Part shown: one piece after another, positions 10,576 through 20,191 of the stretch
How positions within the stretch are numbered: the stretch's first letter is position 1
Layout of the letters: every line of letters begins with the position of its first letter
Source of the DNA: Bacteroidota bacterium
Lineage (GTDB): Bacteria > Bacteroidota > Bacteroidia > Bacteroidales > WCHB1-69
NCBI GenBank assembly: GCA_023413895.1
Contig: JAEZOU010000016.1
Location: 1-64,000 of the forward strand
DNA length: 64,000 nt
Direction of reading: 5' to 3'
The notes under the pieces: generated by a model
What the model saw: only the letters and a program-made list of their open reading frames with translations
What the model was told of the DNA's origin: nothing
Database searches by the model: none
Translations under genes and position numbers: made by a program

Positions 10576-11124
10576 TTACTTATTGCATTTAAATTTCTCA
10601 TTAAATGCCTCTCTCAGAACACTATGAATCACTGCATTTTTATATTTTCCTTGATGAAAATAGTGTTCTATCAGTACTCCTTCTCTCTTAAAGCCCAATT
10701 TTTCCAAAAGTTTGAGAATTGAGCTATTTTCTTCAAAAGAGTCTGATGTTATCTTATGTAGATTTAAGGTATTAAAACCATAGTCCAATAACATCAACGA
10801 TGCTTCCATCGCAATACCTTTTCCTTGATATTCTGGAATAATCCGTAACGATTTCCAAGTTGCACGACGGTGTCTTTGATTGAAATCATAAAGACCTATC
10901 AGTCCAATATGTCTCAATTGCTCATTCTCTTTGTAGAATATAGAAAGTGCCAAATCTCCATTTTTATACACCTTTTCGAACCATTTTTTTTGATGTACCA
11001 TTGAAATGGGATCATGAATCAGATAATCGGTTAGCGTTTCGTCCCAACGCAATTCTAATAAGAGTGGCAAATCCTCTTCTTCAATCGGTTTTAGTACTAT
11101 TCTATCACTCTCTAAGACTCTCAT
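10576..11124 (-). CDS. GNAT acetyltransferase, RimJ/RimL type
   Basis: A 182-residue protein with the GNAT fold. It opens with the strand ESDRIVLKPIEEEDLPLL, has the acetyl-CoA-binding segment IIPEYQGKGIAMEASLML (a Q/RxxGxG/A-like loop), and ends with the HKI-x-EN-x-S-x-LLEKLGFKREG pattern of the RimJ/RimL group. It transfers acetyl from acetyl-CoA to an amine; the substrate cannot be read from sequence. It starts 2 bases after the stop of the deacetylase-like gene and is the last gene of a three-gene operon. A role in sugar or peptide acetylation alongside that neighbour is only an inference. Confidence 0.85.
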   Translation of the reverse strand: MRVLESDRIVLKPIEEEDLPLLLELRWDETLTDYLIHDPISMVHQKKWFEKVYKNGDLALSIFYKENEQLRHIGLIGLYDFNQRHRRATWKSLRIIPEYQGKGIAMEASLMLLDYGFNTLNLHKITSDSFEENSSILKLLEKLGFKREGVLIEHYFHQGKYKNAVIHSVLREAFNEKFKCNK

Positions 11125-11126
11125 AA

Positions 11127-11912
11127 TTAATTTACTATATTGTTATAAATCTCTTTTAGAGACAATATTTTATAATTTTTCTGTTTTACAAGATTTACAA
11201 TTTCCATAATAGTATGATAGATTCCCACAGCATTATTTCTATTTTTTAGAATAGATTCAGAAGAGATTTGGTTATATTCTTCTCTACTCATAGAATCTTT
11301 TATTTTGCGCATCCATGTAATTTCTGGCGTATTAAAAACAACATTTATGGGATGAAAACTAATCACTTTCAATCCTGGAGAAGTAAAATATTCTAAATAA
11401 GGTTTTATAGAAAGCCCCAATTGATTATAGAGAGCCGTTCCTTCTTCCCAGAATATTGGAATATCAATCATTTTAGATTCGTGCAGATAGGGTCGAATGT
11501 GGTTTGACAATGTCATAATGGTATTAGAACAATATCTAAAACCATATTCGTTATATAGTAGATGTGCCGTATCAGAAACATTATAAAGGCGATGCGAACG
11601 TACGGACTCAGCTTCAGGGGCAAATGTGATACAATTTTCGATTATCTCCTTAAAATTATCACCATGTGAAGACCCTTTTAAGAAAAAAGGGTGGATACCT
11701 CTATCCCAAACTTTTGTAGCATATAACTCTTCAATAATAGGGGAAAAATGAGTAACAAAAGCTGTCATTTTCAGCTCTTGTATCGGTAAAGATTTCAAGA
11801 ATTGAGAAATGACAGCTTCTGATGCCCAATCAATATCGGTAGTGAAGCAGAAAACGGGGGCTTCATTCCACTCTTGATGGCGGCTGAGCTTCTTTAAAAG
11901 ATCAGCACTCAT
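11127..11912 (-). CDS. Polysaccharide deacetylase-like protein (WbmS type)
   Basis: A 261-residue cytoplasmic protein without a signal peptide. The N-terminal strand CFTTDIDWA matches the metal-binding Asp motif of NodB/WbmS-like carbohydrate deacetylases. RSHRLY (about residue 105) and SFHPIN (about residue 205) may supply metal-binding histidines. WbmS-like proteins occur in surface polysaccharide loci, but no glycosyltransferases are nearby. The start codon overlaps the stop of the OmpA/TPR lipoprotein gene by one base (TAATG), indicating translational coupling. The family assignment rests on motif reading only. Confidence 0.6.
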   Translation of the reverse strand: MSADLLKKLSRHQEWNEAPVFCFTTDIDWASEAVISQFLKSLPIQELKMTAFVTHFSPIIEELYATKVWDRGIHPFFLKGSSHGDNFKEIIENCITFAPEAESVRSHRLYNVSDTAHLLYNEYGFRYCSNTIMTLSNHIRPYLHESKMIDIPIFWEEGTALYNQLGLSIKPYLEYFTSPGLKVISFHPINVVFNTPEITWMRKIKDSMSREEYNQISSESILKNRNNAVGIYHTIMEIVNLVKQKNYKILSLKEIYNNIVN

Positions 11913-13768
11913 TATTTCACGATATTTTTAAATTGTTCAGATTTTTTATATTTTTTGAATTCAGCATCTTTTTTAGCTGTAGCTTTATAAGAAGCATCTA
12001 AAGAAACGGCTTTTTCTAGATATGTATAAACTTCAGTTTCGTTTTGTGTTCTTGCGGCAAGAATCGCCATCAAATAGTATGCTTTTGCATCCTTTGGTGT
12101 ACAAGCTAAAGTATTTTTTGCAGCAGCGTAGTCTTTATTTAATAATTGAAGAAGAGCTACTGAATACTCGCAACTTCTATTTTTCATCAAAGCCTCAGCA
12201 CCAACATAATCTCCATCTAAAATTTTGAACATTCCCATATTATAATCTTGATTTACAGGATATGAAGAGGCTGCTGTAGATTTTTCAAAATTAGCACGTG
12301 CTTCTGTGATATTGTTATTCAAGAAATTGAGGATTGCCAAATTATTGAAGATAATACCATTATTTGGAGAGATAGCTTGTGCTTTTTCGAGATTGTTAGC
12401 AGCAACAGACAATTGTGCAGCATCACCGGCAGCAATATATTTGTTAAGTGCTAAGATTGCCAAATTGTTATAAGCTCTCCAATCATTTTGTAACTCTGTA
12501 TCATTTACAATTGCAGTGTAGATAGCTTCTTTTTCAGTTAAATCAGAATATAGAGAAGCGGCAAATAATCTTTCATTAAGAGAAAGTTTTACAGAATCAC
12601 CTTTTACAAACTCTTTTAACTGAGCATCTGTATATAAATGTTTGTTACATACAAGGTCTATTTCAACTCTTCTCAATGGAGGAAGGATAATATCCGCAAT
12701 TTCTTGATAGATATCGGTCATTTCTCTAATTCTTTGTTCTCTCAAATTATCATTAGGTTGAGAACGAACAACGTTTAAAATTTTATTCTTTTCAGCGATT
12801 GTTGAGTTCTCAACTGCTGTTTCAAAACCTTGCCAATCTTCTCCTTTAGCTTGGTTATCAAAAACGATTTCAGGAACTACAACATTTTTCACTTTCATTT
12901 TGTGTTTTCTTGCATAATTTCTAATTGTAGTAGATAGTTGTTGTTCAAACCATTTTTTACCTTGTTCATATCTCTTTTCAGAAAGTCCTTGGTTTAGAGA
13001 CTCTTCACCTTCTGGAGAAGCCCAACCAGAAATAGCCACTTTTTTCACGCCACGGCCCTCTTCTAGTACTTGCATCAAGAAGTTGTTAAAATCAGTAATT
13101 ACTTGTTTAGCAGCTTTATCTCTATTCAATTTCAATCCCCAATTCAAAGTAGAAGTATTTACTTCAAAATAGATATCTGCTACTTGAGAGATAGACTCAT
13201 CTTTATAATCGTGAGGAGCAAAAAGTAGTAAAGTTCCGTTGCTTTCACCGATTTTATTTTTGTCAGCAGCGTCGCTCAACGTTGGGTTAATACCCACGCG
13301 AGAACTTGTATTTGCAATACCAACACCTAATAAAACTGCAGGAAATTCGTGCGTTTTTTTACCTAAAGTAGCTGTTGACTTTGCATAAATATTTTGATCT
13401 TCGTAACTTGTATTAAAATCAAATGAGCCAGAAGTTGAAAATTTTCCTCCATTTTTCCATGATATTCTTGTTCCTTGTTCTTTAGATTTTTCACCTACTA
13501 ATTTAATAGTATTAAAAGAAACAGGATTTTGCATATTATCTTGAGCTACTACAGGCACCTCAATTAACATACTTGCTTTCTTTTTCAAATATTTTGGTGG
13601 AATTGTTCCTTTCACTGTATATTCCACTTTTCCGCCTTTGTTTTCCAAATCTGGGTTTTCTAATTGCATAGTAACATCAGGATAACGAGGAATCATTTTT
13701 CCAAATCCACAACCTGCAAAAATCAGCCCAACGAGAGCAAAAATCAATAAATTTTTCAAGTTTCTCAT
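11912..13768 (-). CDS. OmpA-like and TPR-containing lipoprotein
   Basis: A 618-residue lipoprotein with lipobox IFAGC (Cys20). Residues ~45-150 form a beta-rich region. Residues ~195-285 resemble an OmpA C-terminal fold (IYFEVNTSTLNW, then ISGWASPEGEESLN and SEKRYEQGKKWF), which usually binds peptidoglycan. Residues ~440-610 are TPR-like helical repeats, including SPNNGIIFNNLAIL and DYNMGMFKILDGDY. It probably bridges outer membrane and cell wall as a scaffold. It is the first gene of the operon with the deacetylase-like protein and the acetyltransferase. A -7 box lies about 70 bases upstream. Confidence 0.8.
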   Translation of the reverse strand: MRNLKNLLIFALVGLIFAGCGFGKMIPRYPDVTMQLENPDLENKGGKVEYTVKGTIPPKYLKKKASMLIEVPVVAQDNMQNPVSFNTIKLVGEKSKEQGTRISWKNGGKFSTSGSFDFNTSYEDQNIYAKSTATLGKKTHEFPAVLLGVGIANTSSRVGINPTLSDAADKNKIGESNGTLLLFAPHDYKDESISQVADIYFEVNTSTLNWGLKLNRDKAAKQVITDFNNFLMQVLEEGRGVKKVAISGWASPEGEESLNQGLSEKRYEQGKKWFEQQLSTTIRNYARKHKMKVKNVVVPEIVFDNQAKGEDWQGFETAVENSTIAEKNKILNVVRSQPNDNLREQRIREMTDIYQEIADIILPPLRRVEIDLVCNKHLYTDAQLKEFVKGDSVKLSLNERLFAASLYSDLTEKEAIYTAIVNDTELQNDWRAYNNLAILALNKYIAAGDAAQLSVAANNLEKAQAISPNNGIIFNNLAILNFLNNNITEARANFEKSTAASSYPVNQDYNMGMFKILDGDYVGAEALMKNRSCEYSVALLQLLNKDYAAAKNTLACTPKDAKAYYLMAILAARTQNETEVYTYLEKAVSLDASYKATAKKDAEFKKYKKSEQFKNIVK

Positions 13769-13839
13769 AATTTTTTTGTTTGTTGTTATTATTTAATCTA
13801 TATTTCTTTTTATACTAAACACCTTTACTTTTAAGGGTG

Positions 13840-13847
13840 CAAAAATA
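13840..13847 (-). promoter_or_regulatory. Sigma-ABfr-type -7 box for the OmpA/TPR lipoprotein operon
   Basis: On the minus strand this reads TATTTTTG, matching TAnnTTTG, 71 bases before the ATG at 13768. No clear -33 partner. The whole 13769-14199 interval is AT-rich and holds only this signal and the mreB promoter region. Confidence 0.5.
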
Positions 13848-14166
13848 CAATTCTTTCTTTACATAAACACTTAAAAACATTAGTTTGCAAATTAAAAAAA
13901 GTTAATTTTACAAAGTTTATTACATTTTGTTACAACAAAAAAGAATGACTAAGGTTTACTTTCGCTTATGAAACTTCCCTAGGACACAAGATTGCAGTTT
14001 TATCTCCAACTACTGGATTTCTATTTAGGGGAAATATTTTGCTAATTAACAAAGAGACAAAATATTAATATCAAGAAACTTAAATATATATTTCACAAAA
14101 TTGCAAATAAAATTCTTTTTCTCATAATTTTTTGATTTTAGAATCAAATGAAAACGAAAAAAATTA

Positions 14167-14193
14167 TATATTTGCAGGCTTAAAAAAAGGAGG
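14167..14193 (+). promoter_or_regulatory. mreB -7 box and strong Shine-Dalgarno site
   Basis: TATATTTG (14167-14174) matches the Bacteroidetes -7 consensus. AAGGAGG (14187-14193) lies 6 bases before the ATG at 14200 and is a near-perfect Shine-Dalgarno site, rare in this window. A TTTG at the standard -33 distance was not found. Confidence 0.6.
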
Positions 14194-14199
14194 TTAAAG

Positions 14200-15225
14200 A
14201 TGGGTTTATTTTCAATCTTTTCGAAAGAAGTTGCAATTGACTTGGGGACAGCAAATACTGTCATTTTGCATAATGATAAAATTGTGGTTGATGAGCCATC
14301 CATTATAGCTTTAGAAAGAAATTCGGGAGCTGTGATGGCTGTTGGCAAAAAAGCATTAATGATGCATGGAAGAACACACGAGAATATTCTCACTGTTCGT
14401 CCGTTGAAAGATGGAGTTATTGCAGACTATCAAGCGACAGAGTTGATGTTGCGAGAATTTATTAAGATGACAGGCACAAAAAATTATCTTTTTCCTCCAG
14501 CCATGAGAATGGTAATATGTATTCCATCTGGAATTACCAATGTTGAGGAGCGTGCTGTTAGAGACTCTGCAGAACAAGCCGGTGCAAAAGAGGTTAGAAT
14601 GATTCATGAGCCGATGGCTGCCGCCATTGGAATTGGTATTGACGTTTTGGATGCCAGTGGAAATATGATTATTGATATCGGTGGTGGAACTAGCGAAATC
14701 GCTGTATTAGCATTAGGTGGTATTGTCACTAGTAAATCTATTAAAGTTGCTGGTGATGAATTCAATGATGATATTATAGAATATATGAGAAAGCACCATA
14801 ATTTGGCTATTGGTGAAGCTACGGCAGAGCAGGTAAAAATCAATGTCGGTGCTGCTGTGGATAGCCTAGAAAATCCACCTGAAGATTACGAAGTTTATGG
14901 TAGAAATCTTCTCGATGGAATTCCACGTGCTGTAAAAGTTTCATATACTGAAATTGCACAAGCTCTTGATCGTTCTATTGCAAAAATTGAGGCTGCAGTA
15001 ATCAACACATTAGAAAATACACCTCCAGAACTTTCTTCAGATATCTACAAAACAGGTATTTATATGGCAGGTGGCGGTTCTCTGCTAAGAGGTTTAGATA
15101 AACGTATCTCCAAGAAGACACAACTTCAGGTTCACGTTACAGAAGACCCATTGAAAGCTGTTGCTCGTGGTACAAGTATTGCACTGAAGAACTTTGATAA
15201 ATTTAGTTCCTTCTTAAAGAAATAG
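14200..15225 (+). CDS. mreB: Rod-shape-determining actin homologue MreB
   Basis: A 341-residue bacterial actin, normal length for the family. The phosphate-1 loop IDLGTANTVI, phosphate-2 loop IDIGGGTSEIAVLALGG and adenosine-binding MAGGGSLLRGLD are all intact. The N-terminal MGLFSIFSKE is the usual amphipathic membrane-targeting stretch. MreB forms membrane-bound filaments that guide lateral peptidoglycan synthesis. In many Bacteroidales mreC, mreD and mrdA follow directly; here a lipoprotein-type permease gene follows instead. The strong ribosome-binding site suggests high expression. Confidence 0.97.
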   Translation: MGLFSIFSKEVAIDLGTANTVILHNDKIVVDEPSIIALERNSGAVMAVGKKALMMHGRTHENILTVRPLKDGVIADYQATELMLREFIKMTGTKNYLFPPAMRMVICIPSGITNVEERAVRDSAEQAGAKEVRMIHEPMAAAIGIGIDVLDASGNMIIDIGGGTSEIAVLALGGIVTSKSIKVAGDEFNDDIIEYMRKHHNLAIGEATAEQVKINVGAAVDSLENPPEDYEVYGRNLLDGIPRAVKVSYTEIAQALDRSIAKIEAAVINTLENTPPELSSDIYKTGIYMAGGGSLLRGLDKRISKKTQLQVHVTEDPLKAVARGTSIALKNFDKFSSFLKK

Positions 15226-15238
15226 TTCTCTATCAAAT

Positions 15239-16453
15239 TTGGGACGATTTAAAACTTTACTACTGCTTAATAAGAAAAAAGGAAACTTTTCCCAGCCTAT
15301 TGTACGTTTAACAATTTTAGGTGTAATGTTGGGAATTGTTATAATGATAATTGCTGTTGCCATAACTTCTGGATACAAACAAGCAATTCGCAATAAAGTT
15401 ATTGGTGTAGATTCTCATATTAGAATCTCTAACTACGATAGGAACACCTCGCTAGACCCTATTCCTATCAACAAAGATGAAAGCCTACGTTGTTCACTTT
15501 TAGAAAATCCTAATATAGAGAATATTAACTACTTTACTACAAAAGTAGCTATTGTTAAGTCGAACCAAACTGTAGAGGGTACCTTTCTGAAAGGAATCGA
15601 TAACCATTTTGCTTGGAAAAACTTCAGCAACTACATTATAGAAGGGGAACCACTCCCCTTTTCGGAAGATTCTACTAGTAGACAAATTATTATCTCTACA
15701 CGTTTAGCCAACAAACTTAATCTCAAATTGGGAGATAACCTTATCACGTATTTTGTGCAAGACCCACCACGACAAAGAAAATTAACCGTTTGTGCCATTT
15801 ACGAAACTGGACTACCTGATTACGACAATCAAATAGCACTTGTGGACCTTAAAATGCTACAAGAGATTAATGGTTGGACACCTTCTCAAGTGGGAGGAAT
15901 GGAAATTAGAATCTCTGATTATCAGAATATTGATGAGATGGGAATAAGGGTCCATCAAAATATTGGATATAACTTAAAGGCAGAAACTATTAAACAATTA
16001 TATCCCAATATCTTTCAATGGATTGCGCTTTTCGACACCAATGTTATTGTACTAATGGTGATTATAATTGCAGTTTGTTTAATCACTATCACTTCTACAT
16101 TTTTCATCATCGTATTAGAAGAAACCAAAACCATTGGGATTTTGAAAACCTTAGGAATGGGAACAAAACAAATTTTCCAACTTTTTCTAATGATCGCCAT
16201 AAAACTAATTGGGAAAGGAATTCTTTACGGAAATGCTATAGCTTTATCTTTATGCTTACTACAATACCACTTTCACTTTATAAAATTAGATGCTGCCACA
16301 TACTACCTCTCGTACGTTCCGATTGCTTTTCCTATTGGAAACATTTTATTAATAAACCTTGGTATCTTATTCCTTTGTTTAGGCACACTATCTATTCCTG
16401 CACTATATATTTCTCAAAAAATTACCCCAATCAATGCTATTCGCTTTGATTAA
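15239..16453 (+). CDS. LolC/LolE-like ABC transporter permease (FtsX family)
   Basis: A 404-residue inner-membrane protein: one N-terminal transmembrane helix (about 25-48), a ~200-residue periplasmic domain, and three C-terminal helices (about 265-400) around EETKTIGILKTLGMGTKQI, the FtsX-family coupling region. Relatives move lipoproteins to the outer membrane (LolCDE) or act as mechanotransmission pumps. No ATPase partner is adjacent. The only start upstream of the first helix is TTG at 15239, 13 bases after the mreB stop; the next in-frame ATG lies inside the helix, so TTG is chosen. The 3' end is separated from polA by 10 bases. Confidence 0.8.
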   Translation: MGRFKTLLLLNKKKGNFSQPIVRLTILGVMLGIVIMIIAVAITSGYKQAIRNKVIGVDSHIRISNYDRNTSLDPIPINKDESLRCSLLENPNIENINYFTTKVAIVKSNQTVEGTFLKGIDNHFAWKNFSNYIIEGEPLPFSEDSTSRQIIISTRLANKLNLKLGDNLITYFVQDPPRQRKLTVCAIYETGLPDYDNQIALVDLKMLQEINGWTPSQVGGMEIRISDYQNIDEMGIRVHQNIGYNLKAETIKQLYPNIFQWIALFDTNVIVLMVIIIAVCLITITSTFFIIVLEETKTIGILKTLGMGTKQIFQLFLMIAIKLIGKGILYGNAIALSLCLLQYHFHFIKLDAATYYLSYVPIAFPIGNILLINLGILFLCLGTLSIPALYISQKITPINAIRFD

Positions 16454-16463
16454 ATTGACAATT

Positions 16464-19151
16464 ATGAAAAAAAAACTCTTTCTTTTAGATGCGATGGCTC
16501 TCATTTACAGAGCTTATTACGCAATGCAGCGTTCTCCAAGATTCACATCAAAGGGGATTAATACATCTGCTATACTTGGATTTACCAACACTTTGTACGA
16601 AATCATTAAAAATGAGAAGCCTACTCACATTGCTGTATCATTTGATACGGGAGGACCTACCTTACGTCACGCAGAATTTCAGGATTACAAAGCCAATCGA
16701 GAAGCCACTCCCGACGAAATTATCATCTCCATACCCTACATCAAGAAAATATTAGAAGGATTTAACATTCCTATTATTAGTATGGAAGGATATGAAGCAG
16801 ACGATATCATTGGAACTCTATCGAAACGTGCTGAAATTGAAGGATTTGATGTTTACATGATGACTTCTGACAAAGATTATGGCCAATTGGTTTCGAAAAA
16901 TATTTTTATGTATAAACCTGGGAAATTTGGTCAAAAAGCAGAAATTGTAGGCGTAAAAGAGATTTGTGAAAAGTATAATATTGCGCAACCAGAAGAGCTA
17001 ATTGACATACTTGGGCTTTGGGGTGATGCTTCCGACAACATTCCTGGCGTACCCACTATTGGCGAAGTAAAAGCCAAAAAATTGATTAGCCAATTCCATT
17101 CCATAGAAAACATTTACGCACATATTGACGAGGTTGATAATGCCAAATTACGCCAAACTTTGATTGACAATCAAGATATTGCAATATTATCTAAAAATCT
17201 AGCTACTATAATGTTAGATGTTCCTATTGAAGTAAATTTTGATGATATGAAAATAGGGAAATTCAGCATTGAAAAATTAAAGTTGATTTTTAGTGAACTT
17301 GAGTTCAAAGCATTATCCCAACGAATATTTAACGACATTGCGCCACAAGCTAGTAGCGCACCAGACCTTTTCACGCCGCAAGCCAACCTTCCCCAACCAG
17401 AAACGGCCTCAGCATTCCGTCAGTTTCAGGATATTACACACAACTTTGTAAAAATCAACTCCTTGACAGAATTTTCTCCAATAGCGACCCCTCAAACACT
17501 TTTCTTTGAATGGATTATCTTGAACCAAAAAATTGGTGGTTTTGCTTTCGCAACAGATTCTTCAGCAATCTATTATCATCTTTTAGAAAAGGAGCATGAA
17601 TATTTTCGTGAAATTCTGCCTGCTATCTTTGGCGAGAAACGCACGTTGGTGACCTATCAAGTAAAGCAAACGCACAAATACCTTAAAATATTAAAAATAA
17701 ATCCATTAGTTTCATTTTTTGACTTACAAATTGCACACTATCTCATTCAACCAGAAAATGCGCACAATTTAGAAAATCTTTCCGAAGGATACTTACAATA
17801 TGAACTTCTAACCAATAGCAAGGAGGAAACTATTGAACACTCGACACAGGTTGCTTGTGAAAAGATTGAAATCTTCAGAGAGCTCTACCCTATTTTTGAA
17901 AAAGAGATGCAGGAAGTAAAATTAGATACTCTTTTCCGTGATTTAGAGATGCCGTTATCAGAAGTTTTAGCAGAAATGGAGATGACAGGCGTAAGAGTTG
18001 ACCCCGAAGAGTTGACAAAAAATTCTCAACGGATTGAGAACGACCTACGGAAATTAGAAGAACAAATATATGAATTTGCAGGAGAAAAATTCAATGTAGG
18101 CTCTCCCAAACAATTAGGGGAAATTCTATTTGGGAAAATGCAAATTATTGAAAATGCAAAACTTACAAAAAGCAAACAATATCAAACTGGGGAAGAAATT
18201 CTGGTCAAACTCATCAATAAGCACCCTATTATTTCATTAATTTTGGAATGGCGTACTTTATCCAAATTAAAATCCACCTATATTGATGCTCTACCATTAC
18301 TTATCAATGCTCAAACGGGCAGAATTCATACCACCTTTCAGCAAACTGTAACTTCTACTGGGCGACTAAGTTCCACCAATCCCAACTTACAAAACATTCC
18401 GATTCGGACCGAGCAGGGTAGAGAGGTTCGCAAAGCCTTTGTAGCCTCAACGTCGGACGCCCTCATTATGGCTGCTGATTATTCTCAAGTAGAGCTACGC
18501 ATTGCAGCATCAGTATCCAAAGACGAGAACATGATTTCCGCATTTCGTGGACACGAAGATATTCACACTGCAACAGCCGCATTGGTATATAAAGTGCCTG
18601 CTGCAGAAGTAACTTCTGAACAGCGACGACATGCAAAAACTGTGAATTTCGGTATTTTATACGGAATTTCTGCATTCGGGCTGGCAGACCGCCTACACAT
18701 TTCACAAGCAGAAGCTCGCTCCTTGATTGAAAACTATAACCAAAGTTTTCCTAAAATTCGCCAATTTATGAATCAATTGATGGAAGACGCCCGTGCCAAT
18801 GGATATGTTGAAACCCTTTTAGGCAGGCGCCGCTATATTAGAGACATTGACTCTTCGAATGGTTTACTTCGTAAAGCGGCAGAGCGAAATGCCATTAATG
18901 CTCCGATACAAGGAACAGCTGCTGACCTCATCAAAATTGCAATGATCAATATCCATCGTGAATTTAAGAAACGAAATCTCAAAAGCAAAATGATTCTACA
19001 AGTTCATGATGAATTGGTATTTGAAGTTTACAATGATGAAATGAGTGAAGTGCAAAAGATTGTAAAAGATTTAATGGAAAATGCTATGCACTTAGAGGTA
19101 AACCTTGAAGTTAGCATGAATTTTGGAAATAGTTGGTACGAAGCACATTAA
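16464..19151 (+). CDS. polA: DNA polymerase I with an eroded proofreading domain
   Basis: An 895-residue family A polymerase. Residues 1-290 are the 5'-3' flap exonuclease (MKKKLFLLDAMALIYRAYY, EADDIIGTLS, TSDKDYGQL, GDASDNIPGVPTIG). Residues ~490-895 are the polymerase, with motif A AADYSQVELRIAA, motif B KTVNFGILYGIS and motif C QVHDELVFEV. The middle domain (about 320-480) keeps Asp420 in FFDLQIAHYLI. It has no D-x-E pair near residue 349 (FFEW) and reads VACEK (463-467) where active enzymes have Y-x-x-x-D, so proofreading is probably lost. ATG 16464 is chosen because MKKKLFLLDA is the conserved N-terminus; the upstream ATG lies within the preceding gene. It acts in Okazaki fragment maturation and repair. 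Confidence 0.95.
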   Translation: MKKKLFLLDAMALIYRAYYAMQRSPRFTSKGINTSAILGFTNTLYEIIKNEKPTHIAVSFDTGGPTLRHAEFQDYKANREATPDEIIISIPYIKKILEGFNIPIISMEGYEADDIIGTLSKRAEIEGFDVYMMTSDKDYGQLVSKNIFMYKPGKFGQKAEIVGVKEICEKYNIAQPEELIDILGLWGDASDNIPGVPTIGEVKAKKLISQFHSIENIYAHIDEVDNAKLRQTLIDNQDIAILSKNLATIMLDVPIEVNFDDMKIGKFSIEKLKLIFSELEFKALSQRIFNDIAPQASSAPDLFTPQANLPQPETASAFRQFQDITHNFVKINSLTEFSPIATPQTLFFEWIILNQKIGGFAFATDSSAIYYHLLEKEHEYFREILPAIFGEKRTLVTYQVKQTHKYLKILKINPLVSFFDLQIAHYLIQPENAHNLENLSEGYLQYELLTNSKEETIEHSTQVACEKIEIFRELYPIFEKEMQEVKLDTLFRDLEMPLSEVLAEMEMTGVRVDPEELTKNSQRIENDLRKLEEQIYEFAGEKFNVGSPKQLGEILFGKMQIIENAKLTKSKQYQTGEEILVKLINKHPIISLILEWRTLSKLKSTYIDALPLLINAQTGRIHTTFQQTVTSTGRLSSTNPNLQNIPIRTEQGREVRKAFVASTSDALIMAADYSQVELRIAASVSKDENMISAFRGHEDIHTATAALVYKVPAAEVTSEQRRHAKTVNFGILYGISAFGLADRLHISQAEARSLIENYNQSFPKIRQFMNQLMEDARANGYVETLLGRRRYIRDIDSSNGLLRKAAERNAINAPIQGTAADLIKIAMINIHREFKKRNLKSKMILQVHDELVFEVYNDEMSEVQKIVKDLMENAMHLEVNLEVSMNFGNSWYEAH

Positions 19152-19152
19152 T

Positions 19153-20070
19153 ATGAATACGGAACAAAAACTGATTACAATATTAGGTCCTACTGCTACA
19201 GGGAAAACGCGCATTGCCACGCGATTAGCATACGAATTAGGTGGTGAAATACTAAGTGCTGATTCACGGCAAGTATATCGTCGTATGGATATTGGAACGG
19301 GCAAAGACCTTGATGATTATACATACAATGGTACACCTATTCCATACCATCTCATTGATATCGAAGACCCTGGAGAAGAGTACAACCTATTTAAGTTTCA
19401 GCAAGCAGCACACATTGCTATAGATGAAATTCGGAAAAAAGGAAAACCTATCATTATGTGTGGCGGTAGCGGAATGTATATCGAAGCAATTGTCAAAGGG
19501 TATAAACTTTTTCCTGTACCTGAAAATCCACAACTTAAAGAGGAACTTGATAATACTCCTGAAGAGGAACTTATCCAGATGCTTGCCTCATATCGACCTC
19601 TGCACAATCACACCGACACCTGCGAACACAATCGTTTGGTTCACGCCATTATTTTAGAAAAATATTATGCAGAACACCCTGAATTGCAAGAAATTTCCAC
19701 GGCACACCCATCACTCCTTTTTGGTATAAAAGGAGATCGAGACTTGATTAGAAACCGAATCACATTACGATTGAAAGAACGATTAGAAAATGGAATGATT
19801 GAAGAGGTAAAATCACTCATCGATTCTGGCGTTAATCCTCAGCAACTTATTCGCTATGGGCTTGAATACAAATTTATTACATTATATCTTCAACATGAAA
19901 TTTCGTATGATTTTATGTTTGAAAAACTGAATATTGCTATTCATCAATTTTCAAAAAGACAGATGACTTGGTTCCGGAAAATGGAGCGTGAAGGATTTGA
20001 AATTAATTGGTTAGATGTAGCTTGGAATGAAGATCAAAAAATCGATTTTATCTTGCAAAGGATAAAATAA
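19153..20070 (+). CDS. miaA: tRNA dimethylallyltransferase
   Basis: A 305-residue enzyme that adds a dimethylallyl group to A37 of tRNAs reading UNN codons. The P-loop is GPTATGKT at the N-terminus. The conserved SADSRQVYRRMDIGTGK and the later FSKRQMTWFRKME signature (tRNA and prenyl-donor handling) are present. The ATG at 19153 is chosen because it directly follows the polA stop and gives the normal N-terminus; ATG 19123 would overlap polA. It completes a polA-miaA pair. Confidence 0.95.
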   Translation: MNTEQKLITILGPTATGKTRIATRLAYELGGEILSADSRQVYRRMDIGTGKDLDDYTYNGTPIPYHLIDIEDPGEEYNLFKFQQAAHIAIDEIRKKGKPIIMCGGSGMYIEAIVKGYKLFPVPENPQLKEELDNTPEEELIQMLASYRPLHNHTDTCEHNRLVHAIILEKYYAEHPELQEISTAHPSLLFGIKGDRDLIRNRITLRLKERLENGMIEEVKSLIDSGVNPQQLIRYGLEYKFITLYLQHEISYDFMFEKLNIAIHQFSKRQMTWFRKMEREGFEINWLDVAWNEDQKIDFILQRIK

Positions 20071-20164
20071 ATTTCTATTTTTTCGTTTTATTTTATCATT
20101 CAATATTAACATTTTAATGTTTGAAAAATGACATATATTAATATTGTATGATAACTTTTTGATG

Positions 20165-20172
20165 TATTTTTG
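20165..20172 (+). promoter_or_regulatory. Sigma-ABfr-type -7 box for ddl
   Basis: TATTTTTG, 19 bases before the ATG at 20192, in the AT-rich gap after miaA. The -33 partner is weak (ATTG at 20143-20146, 18-base spacer). It probably drives the ddl to purine-phosphorylase gene run. Confidence 0.5.
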
Positions 20173-20191
20173 CTCGTTAAAACTTCTTTTT

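Noticed and set aside
14046..14393. 115-codon minus-strand ORF at the mreB start
   Set aside because: Overlaps the mreB promoter and N-terminus on the opposite strand; it reads as noise.
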